In this document: piece after piece, positions 1 through 8,602 of the stretch
Numbering within the stretch: position 1 is the stretch's first letter
Layout of the letters: every line of letters starts with the position of its first letter
Assembly (NCBI GenBank): GCA_023255415.1
Contig: JALRIN010000008.1
Span: forward strand, 1-64,000
Reading direction: 5' to 3'
From: Cypionkella sp.
GTDB lineage: Bacteria > Pseudomonadota > Alphaproteobacteria > Rhodobacterales > Rhodobacteraceae
DNA: 64,000 nt
The notes under the pieces: generated by a model
What the model saw: only the letters and a program-made list of their open reading frames with translations
Told to the model about the DNA's origin: nothing
The model's database searches: none
Position numbers and translations under genes: made by a program

Positions 1-276
1 GAAAAGATCGCGAGCCTTTTGTCCATTATCGCCCGCCGTGAAAGCGCGATCGGAATGGCACCACTGTCTGGCCCTATTCAGGTCGAGCTCCCCCTGACGC
101 GCGAGGCGATGGCCGATTATCTGGGTCTTACCCTTGAAACCGTCAGCCGCCAGATCTCGGCGCTGAAGCGCGAAGGCGTGATCGAGCTGGAGGGCAAGCG
201 TCACGTCAAGGTTGCTGATATTGATCGGCTGATCGAACAGACCGGCGATGATTCCGATGGCGGGATGCTGGGTTAA
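1..276 (+). CDS. fnrL: Crp/Fnr-family regulator, C-terminal part (FnrL-like), 5' truncated
   Basis: The window opens inside this gene; only the last 91 codons are present, so the sensor half and any iron-sulfur cysteines cannot be seen. What remains is the winged helix-turn-helix of the Crp/Fnr family. The recognition helix contains E-T-V-S-R, the E..SR pattern that FNR proteins use to read TTGAT half sites, followed by a wing around E-G-K-R-H. FNR homologues in this family (FnrL) activate genes for microaerobic and anaerobic respiration and haem synthesis. The thioesterase gene starts directly after the stop codon, suggesting cotranscription. Another Crp/Fnr subfamily remains possible because the N-terminus is missing. 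Confidence 0.8.
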   Translation, partial: EKIASLLSIIARRESAIGMAPLSGPIQVELPLTREAMADYLGLTLETVSRQISALKREGVIELEGKRHVKVADIDRLIEQTGDDSDGGMLG

Positions 277-672
277 ATGCAAAGCGCGCCACAGAGCAAC
301 GCGCCAAAGGGCGAGCTGACGCTGCGCACGCTGGCGATGCCGCGCGATGTGAACACCAATGGCGATATCTTTGGCGGCTGGGTGCTGTCACAAATGGATA
401 TGGCCGCCGGCATCGTCGCCAGTGCGCGTGCGCAAGGCCGTGTCGCCACCGTAGCGATTGACGCGATGAAATTCATCCGCCCGGTCAAGGTGGGCGACGT
501 GCTGTGCATCTATGTTCATATCGCCCGCATCGGCCGCACCTCGATGGCGATGGAGATCGAGGCCTGGGTGCTGCGCAACCGCCAAGACCAACGCGAAAAG
601 GTCACCGAGGCCGTGTTCACCTTTGTGGCCATTGATGAGGCAGGTAAGCCGAGGGTTGTGCCGCAGGCGTAA
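277..672 (+). CDS. Acyl-CoA thioesterase, YciA-like hotdog fold
   Basis: A 131-residue single hotdog-domain protein that should hydrolyse acyl-CoA thioesters in the cytoplasm. The N-terminal stretch with N-T-N-G-D-I-F-G-G-W (about residues 29-38) is the YciA/cytosolic thioesterase signature, with the catalytic aspartate just after the conserved Asn; the central helix A-A-G-I-V-A and the K-V-G-D strand also fit. The length matches the family (about 130 residues). The ATG abuts the stop of the preceding fnrL-like gene, so translation is probably coupled. Substrate range cannot be read from sequence. Confidence 0.88.
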   Translation: MQSAPQSNAPKGELTLRTLAMPRDVNTNGDIFGGWVLSQMDMAAGIVASARAQGRVATVAIDAMKFIRPVKVGDVLCIYVHIARIGRTSMAMEIEAWVLRNRQDQREKVTEAVFTFVAIDEAGKPRVVPQA

Positions 673-697
673 GCCCTTGCAATGGCTGGACTGGTTC

Positions 698-724
698 AAA
701 AAAGGTGCGCAATGAATGCGCACC
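698..724 (-). terminator. Rho-independent terminator of ettA
   Basis: A perfect 8-bp stem (704-711 with 717-724, loop of 5) is preceded on the plus strand by six A at 698-703, which reads as a U tract after the hairpin on the minus strand. It lies just past the ettA stop codon. The arm with tgcgcaccctacg resembles a dispersed intergenic palindrome I associate with many proteobacterial genomes; that resemblance is from memory. Confidence 0.75.
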
Positions 725-746
725 CTACGTTTGTGGGCGAAAGCCC

Positions 747-2402
747 CTACCTACTAAACCGCTTATACTTCGCGCGCTTTGGCTCCAGCGCATCTGGCCC
801 CAGACGGCGGATTTTGTCTTGCTCATAGGCTTCAAAGTTGCCCTCGAACCATTCGACATGGGCGTCGCCTTCAAAGGCCAGCATATGGGTGCACAGCCGG
901 TCGAGGAAAAAGCGGTCGTGGCTGATGATGATCGCACAGCCGGCGAAATCTTCGATCGCACTTTCCAGCGCTTGCAGGGTTTCGACGTCCAGATCGTTGG
1001 TCGGTTCGTCGAGCAGCAGCACATTGCCGCCCGAACGCAGCAGTTTCGCCATATGCACGCGGTTGCGTTCACCGCCAGACAAAAGCCCGACCTTTTTCTG
1101 CTGGTCGGTGCCTTTGAAGTTGAACGCGCCGGTATAGACCCGACTGTTCATCTGCATGTCGCCCAGCTGGATGATCTCGGATCCGCCCGAGATTTCTTCC
1201 CAGACGTTTTTCGCAGGGTCCAGCGCATCGCGCGACTGATCCACAAACGACAGCTGAACCGTGTTGCCCATGGTGATGGTGCCCTCGTCTGGCTGTTCTT
1301 GGCCGACGATCATCCGGAACAGCGTCGATTTGCCCGCGCCATTTGGCCCGATCACACCGACAATCGCCCCCGGTGGAATGGTGAAGGACAGATCTTCGAT
1401 CAACAGTTTGTCGCCCATGGCTTTTTTCAGCCCGACGACCTCGATCACCTTATTGCCCAGACGTTCGCCGTTGGGGATGATGATCTGCGCCGAAGAAGAC
1501 CGTTCCAGCACAGTCTGGCCCGCCATCTCGTTATAGCGCGCAATACGGGCCTTGCCCTTGGATTGGCGCGCCTTGGCACCCGAACGGATCCATTCCAGTT
1601 CTTTTTCCAACGCTTTCTGCTTGGATTTGTCTTCGCGCGCTTCTTGCTGCATTCGCTTGGCCTTTTGGTCCAGCCAAGCCGAGTAGTTGCCCTCGTAAGG
1701 GATGCCGCGGCCGCGGTCCAATTCCAGAATCCAAGAGGTGATGTCATCGAGGAAATAGCGGTCGTGGGTGACGATCAGGATGGTGCCCTTATAGGCGATC
1801 AGGTGCTTTTGCAGCCAAGCGATGGATTCTGCGTCCAAGTGGTTGGTCGGTTCGTCCAGCAGCAGCATGTCGGGGGCTTCAAGCAACAGCTTGCACAGCG
1901 CCACACGGCGACGCTCGCCGCCCGAAAGGTCTTCCACCATGGCGTCATCGGGGGGGCAGCGCAGCGCGTCCATCGCGACGCCAACGCTGGCTTCCAGCTC
2001 CCACAGATTGCCCGCGTCGATCTGGTCTTGCAGATTTGCCATCTCGTCAGCGGTCTCGTCCGAGTAGTTCATCGCCAATTCGTTATAGCGCTCGAGGATC
2101 GCAGTTTTTTCCGCCACGCCCAGCATGACGTTTTCCTTCACGGTCAAGGCCGGATCCAGATGCGGTTCTTGCGCCAGATAGCCCACCTTGGCGCCCTTGG
2201 CTGCCCAAGCTTCGCCTTTGAAATCCTTGTCAATGCCGGCCATGATTTTCAACAGCGTTGATTTGCCCGCACCGTTGACCCCAACAACGCCGATTTTCAC
2301 GCCGGGGAGAAAGTTCAGGTGGATATTCTCAAAGCATTTTTTCCCGCCCGGATAGGTCTTGGAAACGCCTTCCATGTGGTAGACATATTGATACGAGGCC
2401 AT
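747..2402 (-). CDS. ettA: Energy-dependent translational throttle protein EttA (ABC-F)
   Basis: A 551-residue soluble ABC-F protein with two ATP-binding cassettes and no membrane domain. Both Walker A motifs (G-V-N-G-A-G-K-S and G-P-N-G-A-G-K-S) and both L-S-G-G-E signatures are present, separated by a charged linker rich in K, E and R. EttA binds the ribosomal E site and gates the first elongation steps according to the ATP/ADP ratio. The start chosen is the ATG at 2402, which has AGGAG six bases upstream and gives the standard N-terminus; an upstream in-frame extension is not EttA-like. Length matches E. coli EttA (555). A terminator follows at 698-724. Confidence 0.95.
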   Translation of the reverse strand: MASYQYVYHMEGVSKTYPGGKKCFENIHLNFLPGVKIGVVGVNGAGKSTLLKIMAGIDKDFKGEAWAAKGAKVGYLAQEPHLDPALTVKENVMLGVAEKTAILERYNELAMNYSDETADEMANLQDQIDAGNLWELEASVGVAMDALRCPPDDAMVEDLSGGERRRVALCKLLLEAPDMLLLDEPTNHLDAESIAWLQKHLIAYKGTILIVTHDRYFLDDITSWILELDRGRGIPYEGNYSAWLDQKAKRMQQEAREDKSKQKALEKELEWIRSGAKARQSKGKARIARYNEMAGQTVLERSSSAQIIIPNGERLGNKVIEVVGLKKAMGDKLLIEDLSFTIPPGAIVGVIGPNGAGKSTLFRMIVGQEQPDEGTITMGNTVQLSFVDQSRDALDPAKNVWEEISGGSEIIQLGDMQMNSRVYTGAFNFKGTDQQKKVGLLSGGERNRVHMAKLLRSGGNVLLLDEPTNDLDVETLQALESAIEDFAGCAIIISHDRFFLDRLCTHMLAFEGDAHVEWFEGNFEAYEQDKIRRLGPDALEPKRAKYKRFSR

Positions 2403-2467
2403 GTGGATGCTCCTGCGGGTGGGAATAGGGTTGCGGGCTATGTAGCGATAAGGGCGCTTGGCCGCAA

Positions 2468-2932
2468 CTATGCCAGCGGCTTTGACATCCAGATATCGGC
2501 TGGAAAGCTGGTGTAGGGCGCGCAATCTGCCCAGCCTGTGGCGCGATAAAGCCTGATGGCAGGGGTCAGGCTGGAATTGCTGTCAAGTTTCAGCTGGGCA
2601 AAGCCCATGCTGCGGGCGCGGGATTCGATTTCATGCATCAGACGGCGGGCGAGACCGCGGCCACGGGCATGGGGGGCCACCCAGAGCCTTTTGACCTCGG
2701 CCGTCGTGGCGTCAAGGCGGCGCAAGGAAACGCAGCCGATGGCGTCACCTGCCGCCCAAGCGAGCAGAAAAGCCCCCGCGGGTGCACGGTATTTGGCAGC
2801 CTCTGGCAGCGGCAGGGCCAGCATCTGCGGCGCAAGCCCTGGGATGTTTTCCAGCAGCAAATCGTAATAGGCACGCAGGCAGGCAAGGGCTTGCGCGGCA
2901 TCTGGGTCAGCATCGGTGATGGTGATTTGCAT
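2468..2932 (-). CDS. GNAT-family N-acetyltransferase
   Basis: A 154-residue protein with the GNAT fold. The acetyl-CoA binding motif A is visible as V-A-P-H-A-R-G-R-G-L-A-R-R-L (matching the R/Q-x-x-G-x-G/A loop), followed by a helix and the A-x-x-L-Y-R-A-T-G-W motif typical of the C-terminal half. It transfers an acetyl group from acetyl-CoA to an unknown amine or protein substrate. The ATG at 2932 gives the normal family N-terminus; the longer open frame upstream is rich in Pro and Arg and runs antisense to nadD. It sits on the same strand as ettA, 65 bases upstream of it. Confidence 0.85.
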   Translation of the reverse strand: MQITITDADPDAAQALACLRAYYDLLLENIPGLAPQMLALPLPEAAKYRAPAGAFLLAWAAGDAIGCVSLRRLDATTAEVKRLWVAPHARGRGLARRLMHEIESRARSMGFAQLKLDSNSSLTPAIRLYRATGWADCAPYTSFPADIWMSKPLA

Positions 2933-3096
2933 GATCAGCCTTGGTGGTGGCGCAAAATTGCGGCCTGAGGGGGTTCTAAGCCATTGTATCGGCGACAGGC
3001 ATCGGGTCAATTGGCGTGACAAAGCGGGAGGCCAAGGTGAGCAAAGCCGGATATGAGCAAGGATCTGATCGGGCCGCTTTGGCGGGGTTTTGAGCC

Positions 3097-3693
3097 ATGC
3101 GCGCGGGGTTCCCCATTGCAAGCAAGGGCCTGGTGATTGGCCTTTTTGGCGGGTCGTTTGATCCCGCACATGAGGGGCATGTGCATCTGACACGGCAGGC
3201 TTTGGCGCGGATGGGGTTGGACCAGGTTTGGTGGCTGGTCAGCCCCGGCAATCCGCTGAAAGCGCGGCAGCCGGCGCCGATGGCGGCGCGACTGGCCCGC
3301 GCCCGCGCGCTGATGACGGACCCACGCGTCAAGATCACCGATCTGGAGGCGAAGTTGGGCACGCGGGCCACGATAGACACGCTGAGGCGGTTGCAGGCGA
3401 TCTATCCCGGGGTGCATTTTGTCTGGCTGATGGGGGCGGATAACCTTGTGCAGTTTCACAAATGGAACCGCTGGCGCGATATTTTGCGCGCGGTGCCGGT
3501 GGGGGTTTTGGCGCGGCCGGGCTTGGGGGTGGCGGCGCGCAGCAGCGTGGCAGCGCGGGCTTTTGGGGTGAACCAGATCGCGCGGGGCGAGAATTTGCGT
3601 GGCAAGGCTGCGCCGGCTTGGTGTTTTGTCAATATGCCAATGAAGGCGGCCTCGAGCAGCGCCATTCGGGCGCGCGGGGATTGGAAGCGGTAG
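3097..3693 (+). CDS. nadD: Nicotinate-nucleotide adenylyltransferase
   Basis: NadD adenylates nicotinate mononucleotide to deamido-NAD in NAD biosynthesis. The 198-residue protein has the nucleotidyltransferase signature G-G-S-F-D-P-x-H-x-G-H near residues 18-28, the W-x-x-G-x-D-N motif in the middle and a C-terminal S-S-x-x-I-R motif. The rsfS gene that often follows nadD is absent; a D,D-carboxypeptidase gene follows instead after about 90 bases of hairpin-rich DNA. The upstream GNAT gene is divergent. Confidence 0.95.
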   Translation: MRAGFPIASKGLVIGLFGGSFDPAHEGHVHLTRQALARMGLDQVWWLVSPGNPLKARQPAPMAARLARARALMTDPRVKITDLEAKLGTRATIDTLRRLQAIYPGVHFVWLMGADNLVQFHKWNRWRDILRAVPVGVLARPGLGVAARSSVAARAFGVNQIARGENLRGKAAPAWCFVNMPMKAASSSAIRARGDWKR

Positions 3694-3714
3694 GAAGTCT
3701 GGCCAGCGGGGCAA

Positions 3715-3780
3715 GGGGGGCTTTCTGCCCCCCAGCTGCGATTATATCGCAGCCCCCCCGAGGATATTTTTGCCAAGATG
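3715..3780. repeat. Double-hairpin intergenic element between nadD and dacB
   Basis: Two hairpins lie back to back: ggggggc/gcccccc around 3715-3733 with a 5-base loop, and a perfect gctgcgat/atcgcagc stem at 3735-3742/3746-3753 with a 3-base loop, followed by a C-rich run, gaggatattttt and gccaagatgaa. It could terminate nadD transcription or be a copy of a dispersed element; the block after the second hairpin resembles a sequence I associate with intergenic regions of Rhodobacteraceae, from memory only. Confidence 0.6.
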
Positions 3781-3781
3781 A

Positions 3782-5266
3782 ATGTGGGGGACGGGTTTGA
3801 GCGATCTGACACGGCGCGGCGTTTTGGCGGGGCTTTTGGCGGGGGCGGCAGGTGGCGCTTGGGCTGAGGCGCCGCTTGCGTCTTTGCGACCGCAGCCGCG
3901 CGGAGTGATCGGTGGGGATGGCGGCGCTGCGGCCTTGGTTGCGGCGGCAAAGCTGGGCGGGCGCTTGGGTTATTGTGTTGCAGATGCGGCAACCGGGCGG
4001 GTGCTTGAGGCCTCGGGAGAGACGGCGGTGATGCCGCCTGCTTCGGTCACCAAGGGGATGACAGCTTTGTATGCCTTGGAGCGGTTGGGCAGCGGGCAGC
4101 GTTTTGTCACCAGGGTGATGTATCGCGGCAGGTTGGACGCGGGGCGGCTGCAGGGCGATTTGATCTTGGCGGGCGGCGGCGATCCGGAATTGGACACCGA
4201 CAGTTTGGCGGATCTGGTGGCAGCGCTTGCGGCAACCGGGCTGCGCGAGGTGACAGGGCAATTCATCGTCTATACCGGCGCTTTGCCCGAGCGGGCGGCG
4301 ATTGCCCATGATCAGCCTGACTATGTTGGCTATAACCCCTCGGTTTCTGGGATCATGCTGAATTTCAACCGAGTCAATTTCGTCTGGAAGCAGGCCGGCG
4401 CGGGTTATGACATGGCGATGAACGCCGAAGGGGCGCGGTTTGTGCCGCCGGTGCGAATGGCGACGATGGCCCTGGCCGATCGGGATTTGCCGGTCTTTGC
4501 CTATAAGGCGGGGTCAGCGGCGGATCATTGGACTGTGGCGCGCGGGGCTTTGGGCAAGGCGGGCGAGCGCTGGCTGCCGGTGCGGCATCCGGGGATTTAT
4601 GCGGGCGAGGTGTTTGCTTGGCTGGCAGCAGGGCAGGGCATTGCGCTTGGCCCGCCGCAGCTGCGCCGCGACCTGCCCCCTGAGGCCGCGCTGCTTGTTG
4701 CGCGCGACGGCGCGCCTTTGCCGGATGTCTTGCGCAAGATGTTGAAATTTTCGACCAATCTGACGGCGGAAGCGGTGGGCTTGGCCGCTTCGGCTGCGCC
4801 ATCGCAAGAGGCCTCGGCGGCGGCAATGACGGCTTGGGCGCGCGACAGATTCGGCATCACCGGCAGGTTTGGCGACCATTCCGGGCTTGGGCCGAACACC
4901 CAGCTTTCGGCCGCGGATATGGTATCGGTGCTGAGCCAGGCCTTGCAGGATCCGAAGGGCGCGCAGTTGCAGCGACTGTTGCGCGACGCCGGGCTGCCAG
5001 ATGCAGCGGGCAAGCCGCAAAACAAGTCTTTGCTGCGGGTGCAGGCCAAAAGCGGGACGATGAACTTTGTCTCAAACCTTGCGGGCTATGTGACGGCGGC
5101 CGATGGCAAGACGCTGGTGTTTGCGATTTTTGCTGCCGATGTGGCGCGGCGCGAGGCGGTGCCGGTTGCCCAGCGCGATCAGCCCAAGGGCAATAAGGCT
5201 TGGGTCGGGCGCGCGCATCGGCTGCAAGGCCAGCTGCTGCACCGCTGGGCGGGCTTGTATCTATAG
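3782..5266 (+). CDS. dacB: D-alanyl-D-alanine carboxypeptidase/endopeptidase (PBP4, peptidase S13)
   Basis: A 494-residue class C penicillin-binding protein that trims or cleaves peptidoglycan peptides in the periplasm. The three serine-acylase motifs are visible: S88-V-T-K91, S324-T-N326 and K423-S-G425. The N-terminus begins with T-R-R-G-V-L-A-G-L-L and ends in G-A-W-A, a hydrophobic signal peptide with a twin arginine that may route it through Tat rather than Sec. Start is the ATG at 3782; a TTG at 3797 would also keep the signal. Length matches PBP4 (about 477). Confidence 0.92.
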   Translation: MWGTGLSDLTRRGVLAGLLAGAAGGAWAEAPLASLRPQPRGVIGGDGGAAALVAAAKLGGRLGYCVADAATGRVLEASGETAVMPPASVTKGMTALYALERLGSGQRFVTRVMYRGRLDAGRLQGDLILAGGGDPELDTDSLADLVAALAATGLREVTGQFIVYTGALPERAAIAHDQPDYVGYNPSVSGIMLNFNRVNFVWKQAGAGYDMAMNAEGARFVPPVRMATMALADRDLPVFAYKAGSAADHWTVARGALGKAGERWLPVRHPGIYAGEVFAWLAAGQGIALGPPQLRRDLPPEAALLVARDGAPLPDVLRKMLKFSTNLTAEAVGLAASAAPSQEASAAAMTAWARDRFGITGRFGDHSGLGPNTQLSAADMVSVLSQALQDPKGAQLQRLLRDAGLPDAAGKPQNKSLLRVQAKSGTMNFVSNLAGYVTAADGKTLVFAIFAADVARREAVPVAQRDQPKGNKAWVGRAHRLQGQLLHRWAGLYL

Positions 5267-5531
5267 CGGGTTCTGGCGCGTGAAAGGACGGCGGCTGTGC
5301 TGATCCCATTTCGCCCATGCCAACTTCCGTGCTTTTGGTCGCGACAAAACTGTGCATCAGCCGCTTTGATTTTCAACCGAAGCTATCTCCGCATCCTGTA
5401 CGTGATGCTCTGGGCAAGGCCAAAAAGCGCATGATTTGTAAAACACTTGGGGTGATTAGTCTTAGATTGCGGCAATTCTAAATCCGTGATTGTCTAATCT
5501 TTCGTATAGGTATGTGATTGAGGATTATTTC

Positions 5532-5831
5532 ATGCAACGACTGTTTATCTTGGCGCTGCCTCTGTTTGCTTTGGCTGCTTGCGGGCAGGCACCACTAAAG
5601 GCTGCAAAGGGTATGTCCAACACCTGTGGTGCGGCGCAGTTACAAAATCTTGTGGGAGGACCATCTTCCGCAGTTACAGGTTTAAATATTCCGAGCGATT
5701 CGCGGCACTATGGCAGCGAGGAACGGACGGCGACTGATAATCCGTATCGGCTAAATTTCGTGCACAGCGGAACTGCTATTGATGCGGTCGTTGACCCGAA
5801 ATCGACTGTGGTTCGGGTTTTTTGCGGATAA
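5532..5831 (+). CDS. Small lipoprotein with I78-type peptidase inhibitor domain
   Basis: A 99-residue protein. Residues 1-17 form a lipoprotein signal ending in L-A-A-C, so it should be anchored to the outer or inner membrane. The mature part matches the inhibitor I78 family pattern: an early Cys in T-C-G-A-A, L-V-G-G, an R-x-Y-G-S-E turn, the R-L-N-F strand and a final V-F-C-G, the two cysteines probably forming a disulfide. Family members inhibit serine proteases. The ATG at 5532 has GAGG upstream. A second I78 lipoprotein is encoded at 12727-13071. The 265 bases before this gene hold no other gene I can support. Confidence 0.8.
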   Translation: MQRLFILALPLFALAACGQAPLKAAKGMSNTCGAAQLQNLVGGPSSAVTGLNIPSDSRHYGSEERTATDNPYRLNFVHSGTAIDAVVDPKSTVVRVFCG

Positions 5832-5889
5832 GACTGCTGGACGACCAAAGCTTTCATCTTGGGATCTGACCAGCCGCGACCTTGCCTGC

Positions 5890-5917
5890 AAAATCGACCG
5901 TGTTGAACGGTCGATTT
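5890..5917. terminator. Bidirectional hairpin terminator between convergent genes
   Basis: A perfect 11-bp stem (5891-5901 with 5907-5917, loop gttga) begins with AAA and ends with TTT, so it can act on both strands. It separates the I78 lipoprotein (+) from the TerB-like gene (-). Confidence 0.8.
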
Positions 5918-5944
5918 GACTGCAGTTTTCGAAAGACCCGCCGC

Positions 5945-6367
5945 TTACAGCGTCAAATGCCGCACCCTTGCGCCCCATTCGATGGCGGCGGCGTGGAGCC
6001 GGTCGATGTTCAGCTCTTCGCGGACCTCTTCCAGCATGCGCAGCTCGACCTCGCGCAGGTTGCCATCAGCGGCGGCGACGTCACAGGCCAGCGCATAGGC
6101 GGTTTCGTGCAGCTGTTCGGGCAGTGCATCGCGGATCAGACCAAAAAGCGCGTCCAACCCGTCTTCTTCCTCGAACAAATCAAACACGGTATTGGCCACC
6201 ACGCCGATGCGGTCAGCATCATAACCGCCAAACACCGGCATGTAATTCACCGTCTGCTGAATAGCGACCAATTCCGCGGTGCGCATATTCTCATCCGAGG
6301 CGGACACCGCGATCATCACGGCAACCAACGCGTCTTGGGGGGAAAGCGAGGCGGGGGTATCTTGCAC
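5945..6367 (-). CDS. TerB-like (tellurite resistance/Co-chaperone DjlA-type) domain protein
   Basis: A 140-residue all-helical acidic protein matching the TerB family: an N-terminal helix with A-L-V-A-V-M-I-A-V-S-A-S-D-E and a later A-C-D-V-A-A-A-D-G-N-L-R-E-V-E repeat of the same metal-binding-like D/E pattern. Its cellular role in alphaproteobacteria is not established and a link to tellurite is not implied by the neighbourhood. The start is a GTG at 6367 with AGGAG seven bases upstream. It is divergent from lysS, 107 bases apart. Confidence 0.82.
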   Translation of the reverse strand: MQDTPASLSPQDALVAVMIAVSASDENMRTAELVAIQQTVNYMPVFGGYDADRIGVVANTVFDLFEEEDGLDALFGLIRDALPEQLHETAYALACDVAAADGNLREVELRMLEEVREELNIDRLHAAAIEWGARVRHLTL

Positions 6368-6474
6368 GAGAGCACTCCTGTTGTTGCAGCGCAGAATATT
6401 GACCTAAGCCCGCTTGAGCAATAGAGGAAGGGGTCGGCGCGAATATCGGGTTTGCGCCAGAAGGAGACGACGCG

Positions 6475-8055
6475 ATGACTGCTTTGCGCGATGCTGGGAT
6501 GAAATCTAAGGCTTGGCCCTTTGAAGAAGCGCGCGCGCTGCTGAAACGCTATGAGAAAAAGGCCCCGGCAAAGGGCTATGTGCTGTTTGAAACCGGCTAT
6601 GGCCCCTCGGGTTTGCCGCATATCGGCACCTTTGGCGAGGTGGCCCGCACCACGATGATCCGCCGCGCCTTTGAAGCGATCTCGGATATTCCGACGCGGC
6701 TGATCTGTTTTTCCGATGATGTCGATGGCATGCGCAAAGTGCCCGAAAACGTGCCGCAGCAAGAGATGCTGCGCAACCACATGCAGCAGCCATTGACCAC
6801 GGTGCCCGACCCCTATGGGCTTTATGACAGCTTTGGCGCGCATAACAACGCCATGTTGCGGCGGTTTTTGGATACCTTTGGCTTTGAATATGAATTCATC
6901 TCGGCCACCGAATTCTATAAATCGGGGCAGTTTGATGACATCCTGCGGCTGGCCACCGAGCGCTATGATGCGATCATGAAGATCATGCTGGCAAGCTTGC
7001 GCGAAGAGCGTCAGCAGACCTATTCCTGCTTTTTGCCTATCCATCCCGAAACCAAACGCGTGATGTATGTGCCGATGAAGCATGTCGATGCGGTCAATCA
7101 CACCATCACCTTTGACGACGAAGATGGCCGCGAATGGACCCTGCCGGTCACTGGCGGCAATGTGAAATTGCAGTGGAAGCCCGACTTTGGCGCCCGCTGG
7201 GCGGCGCTTGACGTTGATTTCGAGATGTATGGCAAGGATCATTCGACCAACACCCCGATCTATGACGGCATTTGCGAAGTGCTGGGCGGCAAAAAGCCCA
7301 ACCACATGAGCTATGAGCTGTTCTTGGACGATCAGGGGCAGAAAATCTCGAAGTCCAAGGGCAATGGGCTGACCATCGACGAATGGCTGACCTATGCCTC
7401 AGCCGAAAGCCTGTCGTATTTCATGTATCAAAAGCCCAAGACCGCCAAGCGGATGCATTTTGATGTGATCCCGCGGGCGATGGATGAATATCACCAACAG
7501 CTGCGCGCCTATCCGACCCAAGACATTGATCAGCAAGTGAATAACCCGGTTTGGCATATCCACCACGGCAACCCGCCTGTGTCGAAAATGGTGGTGCCTT
7601 TCTCGATGTTGCTGAACCTTGCCAGCGTCTCGGCGGCGCAAGACGCCAAGGGGCTTTGGGGCTTTATCAAGCGCTATGCCCCCGAGGCCTCGCCCGAGGC
7701 CAATCCTGATCTGGATGCGGCAGCGGGCTTTGCCGTGCGCTATTTCGCCGACCGGATTGCGCCGACGCGCAGCTTCCGCCTGCCAAGCGATCAGGAACGC
7801 GCCGCGATGGAAGATCTGCGCGCGCGTCTGGCGGTTTGGGACGGTGGTTTGGACGACGAGGCGCTGCAGTCCATGGTCTTTGCTGTCGGCAAAGATCGCG
7901 GCTTTGACCCCCTGCGCGATTGGTTCAAGGCGCTTTACGAGGTGCTTTTGGGCGCCAGCGACGGCCCACGCTTTGGCGGGTTTATTGCACTTTATGGCGT
8001 AGAAGAAACCATCGCGCTGCTGGATCGTGGCCTGAGCGGGGCGCTTGTTGGCTGA
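6475..8055 (+). CDS. lysS: Lysyl-tRNA synthetase, class I
   Basis: A 526-residue class I LysRS, the archaeal-type enzyme that many alphaproteobacteria use instead of the class II form. The HIGH-type motif is H49-I-G-T52 and the KMSKS-type motif is K290-I-S-K-S294. It charges tRNA-Lys with lysine in the cytoplasm. The ATG at 6475 is preceded by AAGGAG; an internal ATG eight codons in is less likely. It is convergent with an unknown gene, 52 bases apart. Confidence 0.95.
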   Translation: MTALRDAGMKSKAWPFEEARALLKRYEKKAPAKGYVLFETGYGPSGLPHIGTFGEVARTTMIRRAFEAISDIPTRLICFSDDVDGMRKVPENVPQQEMLRNHMQQPLTTVPDPYGLYDSFGAHNNAMLRRFLDTFGFEYEFISATEFYKSGQFDDILRLATERYDAIMKIMLASLREERQQTYSCFLPIHPETKRVMYVPMKHVDAVNHTITFDDEDGREWTLPVTGGNVKLQWKPDFGARWAALDVDFEMYGKDHSTNTPIYDGICEVLGGKKPNHMSYELFLDDQGQKISKSKGNGLTIDEWLTYASAESLSYFMYQKPKTAKRMHFDVIPRAMDEYHQQLRAYPTQDIDQQVNNPVWHIHHGNPPVSKMVVPFSMLLNLASVSAAQDAKGLWGFIKRYAPEASPEANPDLDAAAGFAVRYFADRIAPTRSFRLPSDQERAAMEDLRARLAVWDGGLDDEALQSMVFAVGKDRGFDPLRDWFKALYEVLLGASDGPRFGGFIALYGVEETIALLDRGLSGALVG

Positions 8056-8107
8056 GGCCTGACGCGGCGGTCAGAACATTGCGGGGGTGGCCAGGCAAAG
8101 GCCGCCC

Positions 8108-8431
8108 TCAGCTTAGGAAAAATCCGTCAACGCGGTGCCAATAGGCCAGCAAATCTGCGCAACTGGCGCAGGGCAACCCGCGCTGCTGCATCATCCGCAG
8201 ATCCACGCCCAACAGTGCCGCTGCGCGCCAGCTTTCCAAGGCAAGCTGTGCCATTTCAGGGCTGGCAAAGGTCTCTTCAATCCCCGAAGCTGCGATCGAG
8301 ATCAGGAAGGCCACCTCAAGCGGTGGGCTTCGCGGCAGCCGTTCGGCCAAACGCACAGCAAGCTGGCGCGCTGTTCCCTGCCCTGTCAGCAAGAACGTCA
8401 CGGCAAACTCGCTTAGGTCTTCAATATTCAT
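8108..8431 (-). CDS. Hypothetical protein with C-terminal CxxC
   Basis: A 107-residue predicted soluble protein that I do not recognise. The first two thirds are helical and non-polar; the C-terminus carries G-L-P-C-A-S-C-A-D-L, a CxxC that could bind a metal or form a disulfide. The ATG at 8431 is preceded by an in-frame TTG. A sequence ATGGTTAA, equal to a CtrA half site, lies 87 bases upstream. The gene is on the same strand as the ThDP enzyme upstream but separated by 171 bases. Confidence 0.65.
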   Translation of the reverse strand: MNIEDLSEFAVTFLLTGQGTARQLAVRLAERLPRSPPLEVAFLISIAASGIEETFASPEMAQLALESWRAAALLGVDLRMMQQRGLPCASCADLLAYWHRVDGFFLS

Positions 8432-8517
8432 CAAAACTACACTGGCTGACTCGCAGGAACTCTTGACGGCGCGGCGCGAACTTTGTCACGCACTTCTTAG
8501 ACACAATTCTAGAAATC

Positions 8518-8525
8518 ATGGTTAA
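8518..8525 (-). promoter_or_regulatory. Possible CtrA half site
   Basis: ATGGTTAA here reads TTAACCAT on the minus strand, a perfect match to the 8-base CtrA half site, located upstream of the unknown gene ending at 8108. A single 8-mer occurs by chance at appreciable frequency, so this is weak. Confidence 0.3.
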
Positions 8526-8602
8526 CGGAGACGCAAATCCCGTAGATTTTCAATCAAGAATTGAAGAAAAATCAGCGACACAATCCTGAACCGAAATTTC
8601 CT

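Noticed and set aside
705..2261. Long plus-strand open frame (518 codons) opposite ettA.
   Set aside because: It mirrors the codons of a clear EttA gene and has no family features; high GC makes long antisense frames common.
3007..3714. Minus-strand open frame opposite nadD.
   Set aside because: Pro/Arg/His-rich antisense translation of a clearly conserved NadD gene.
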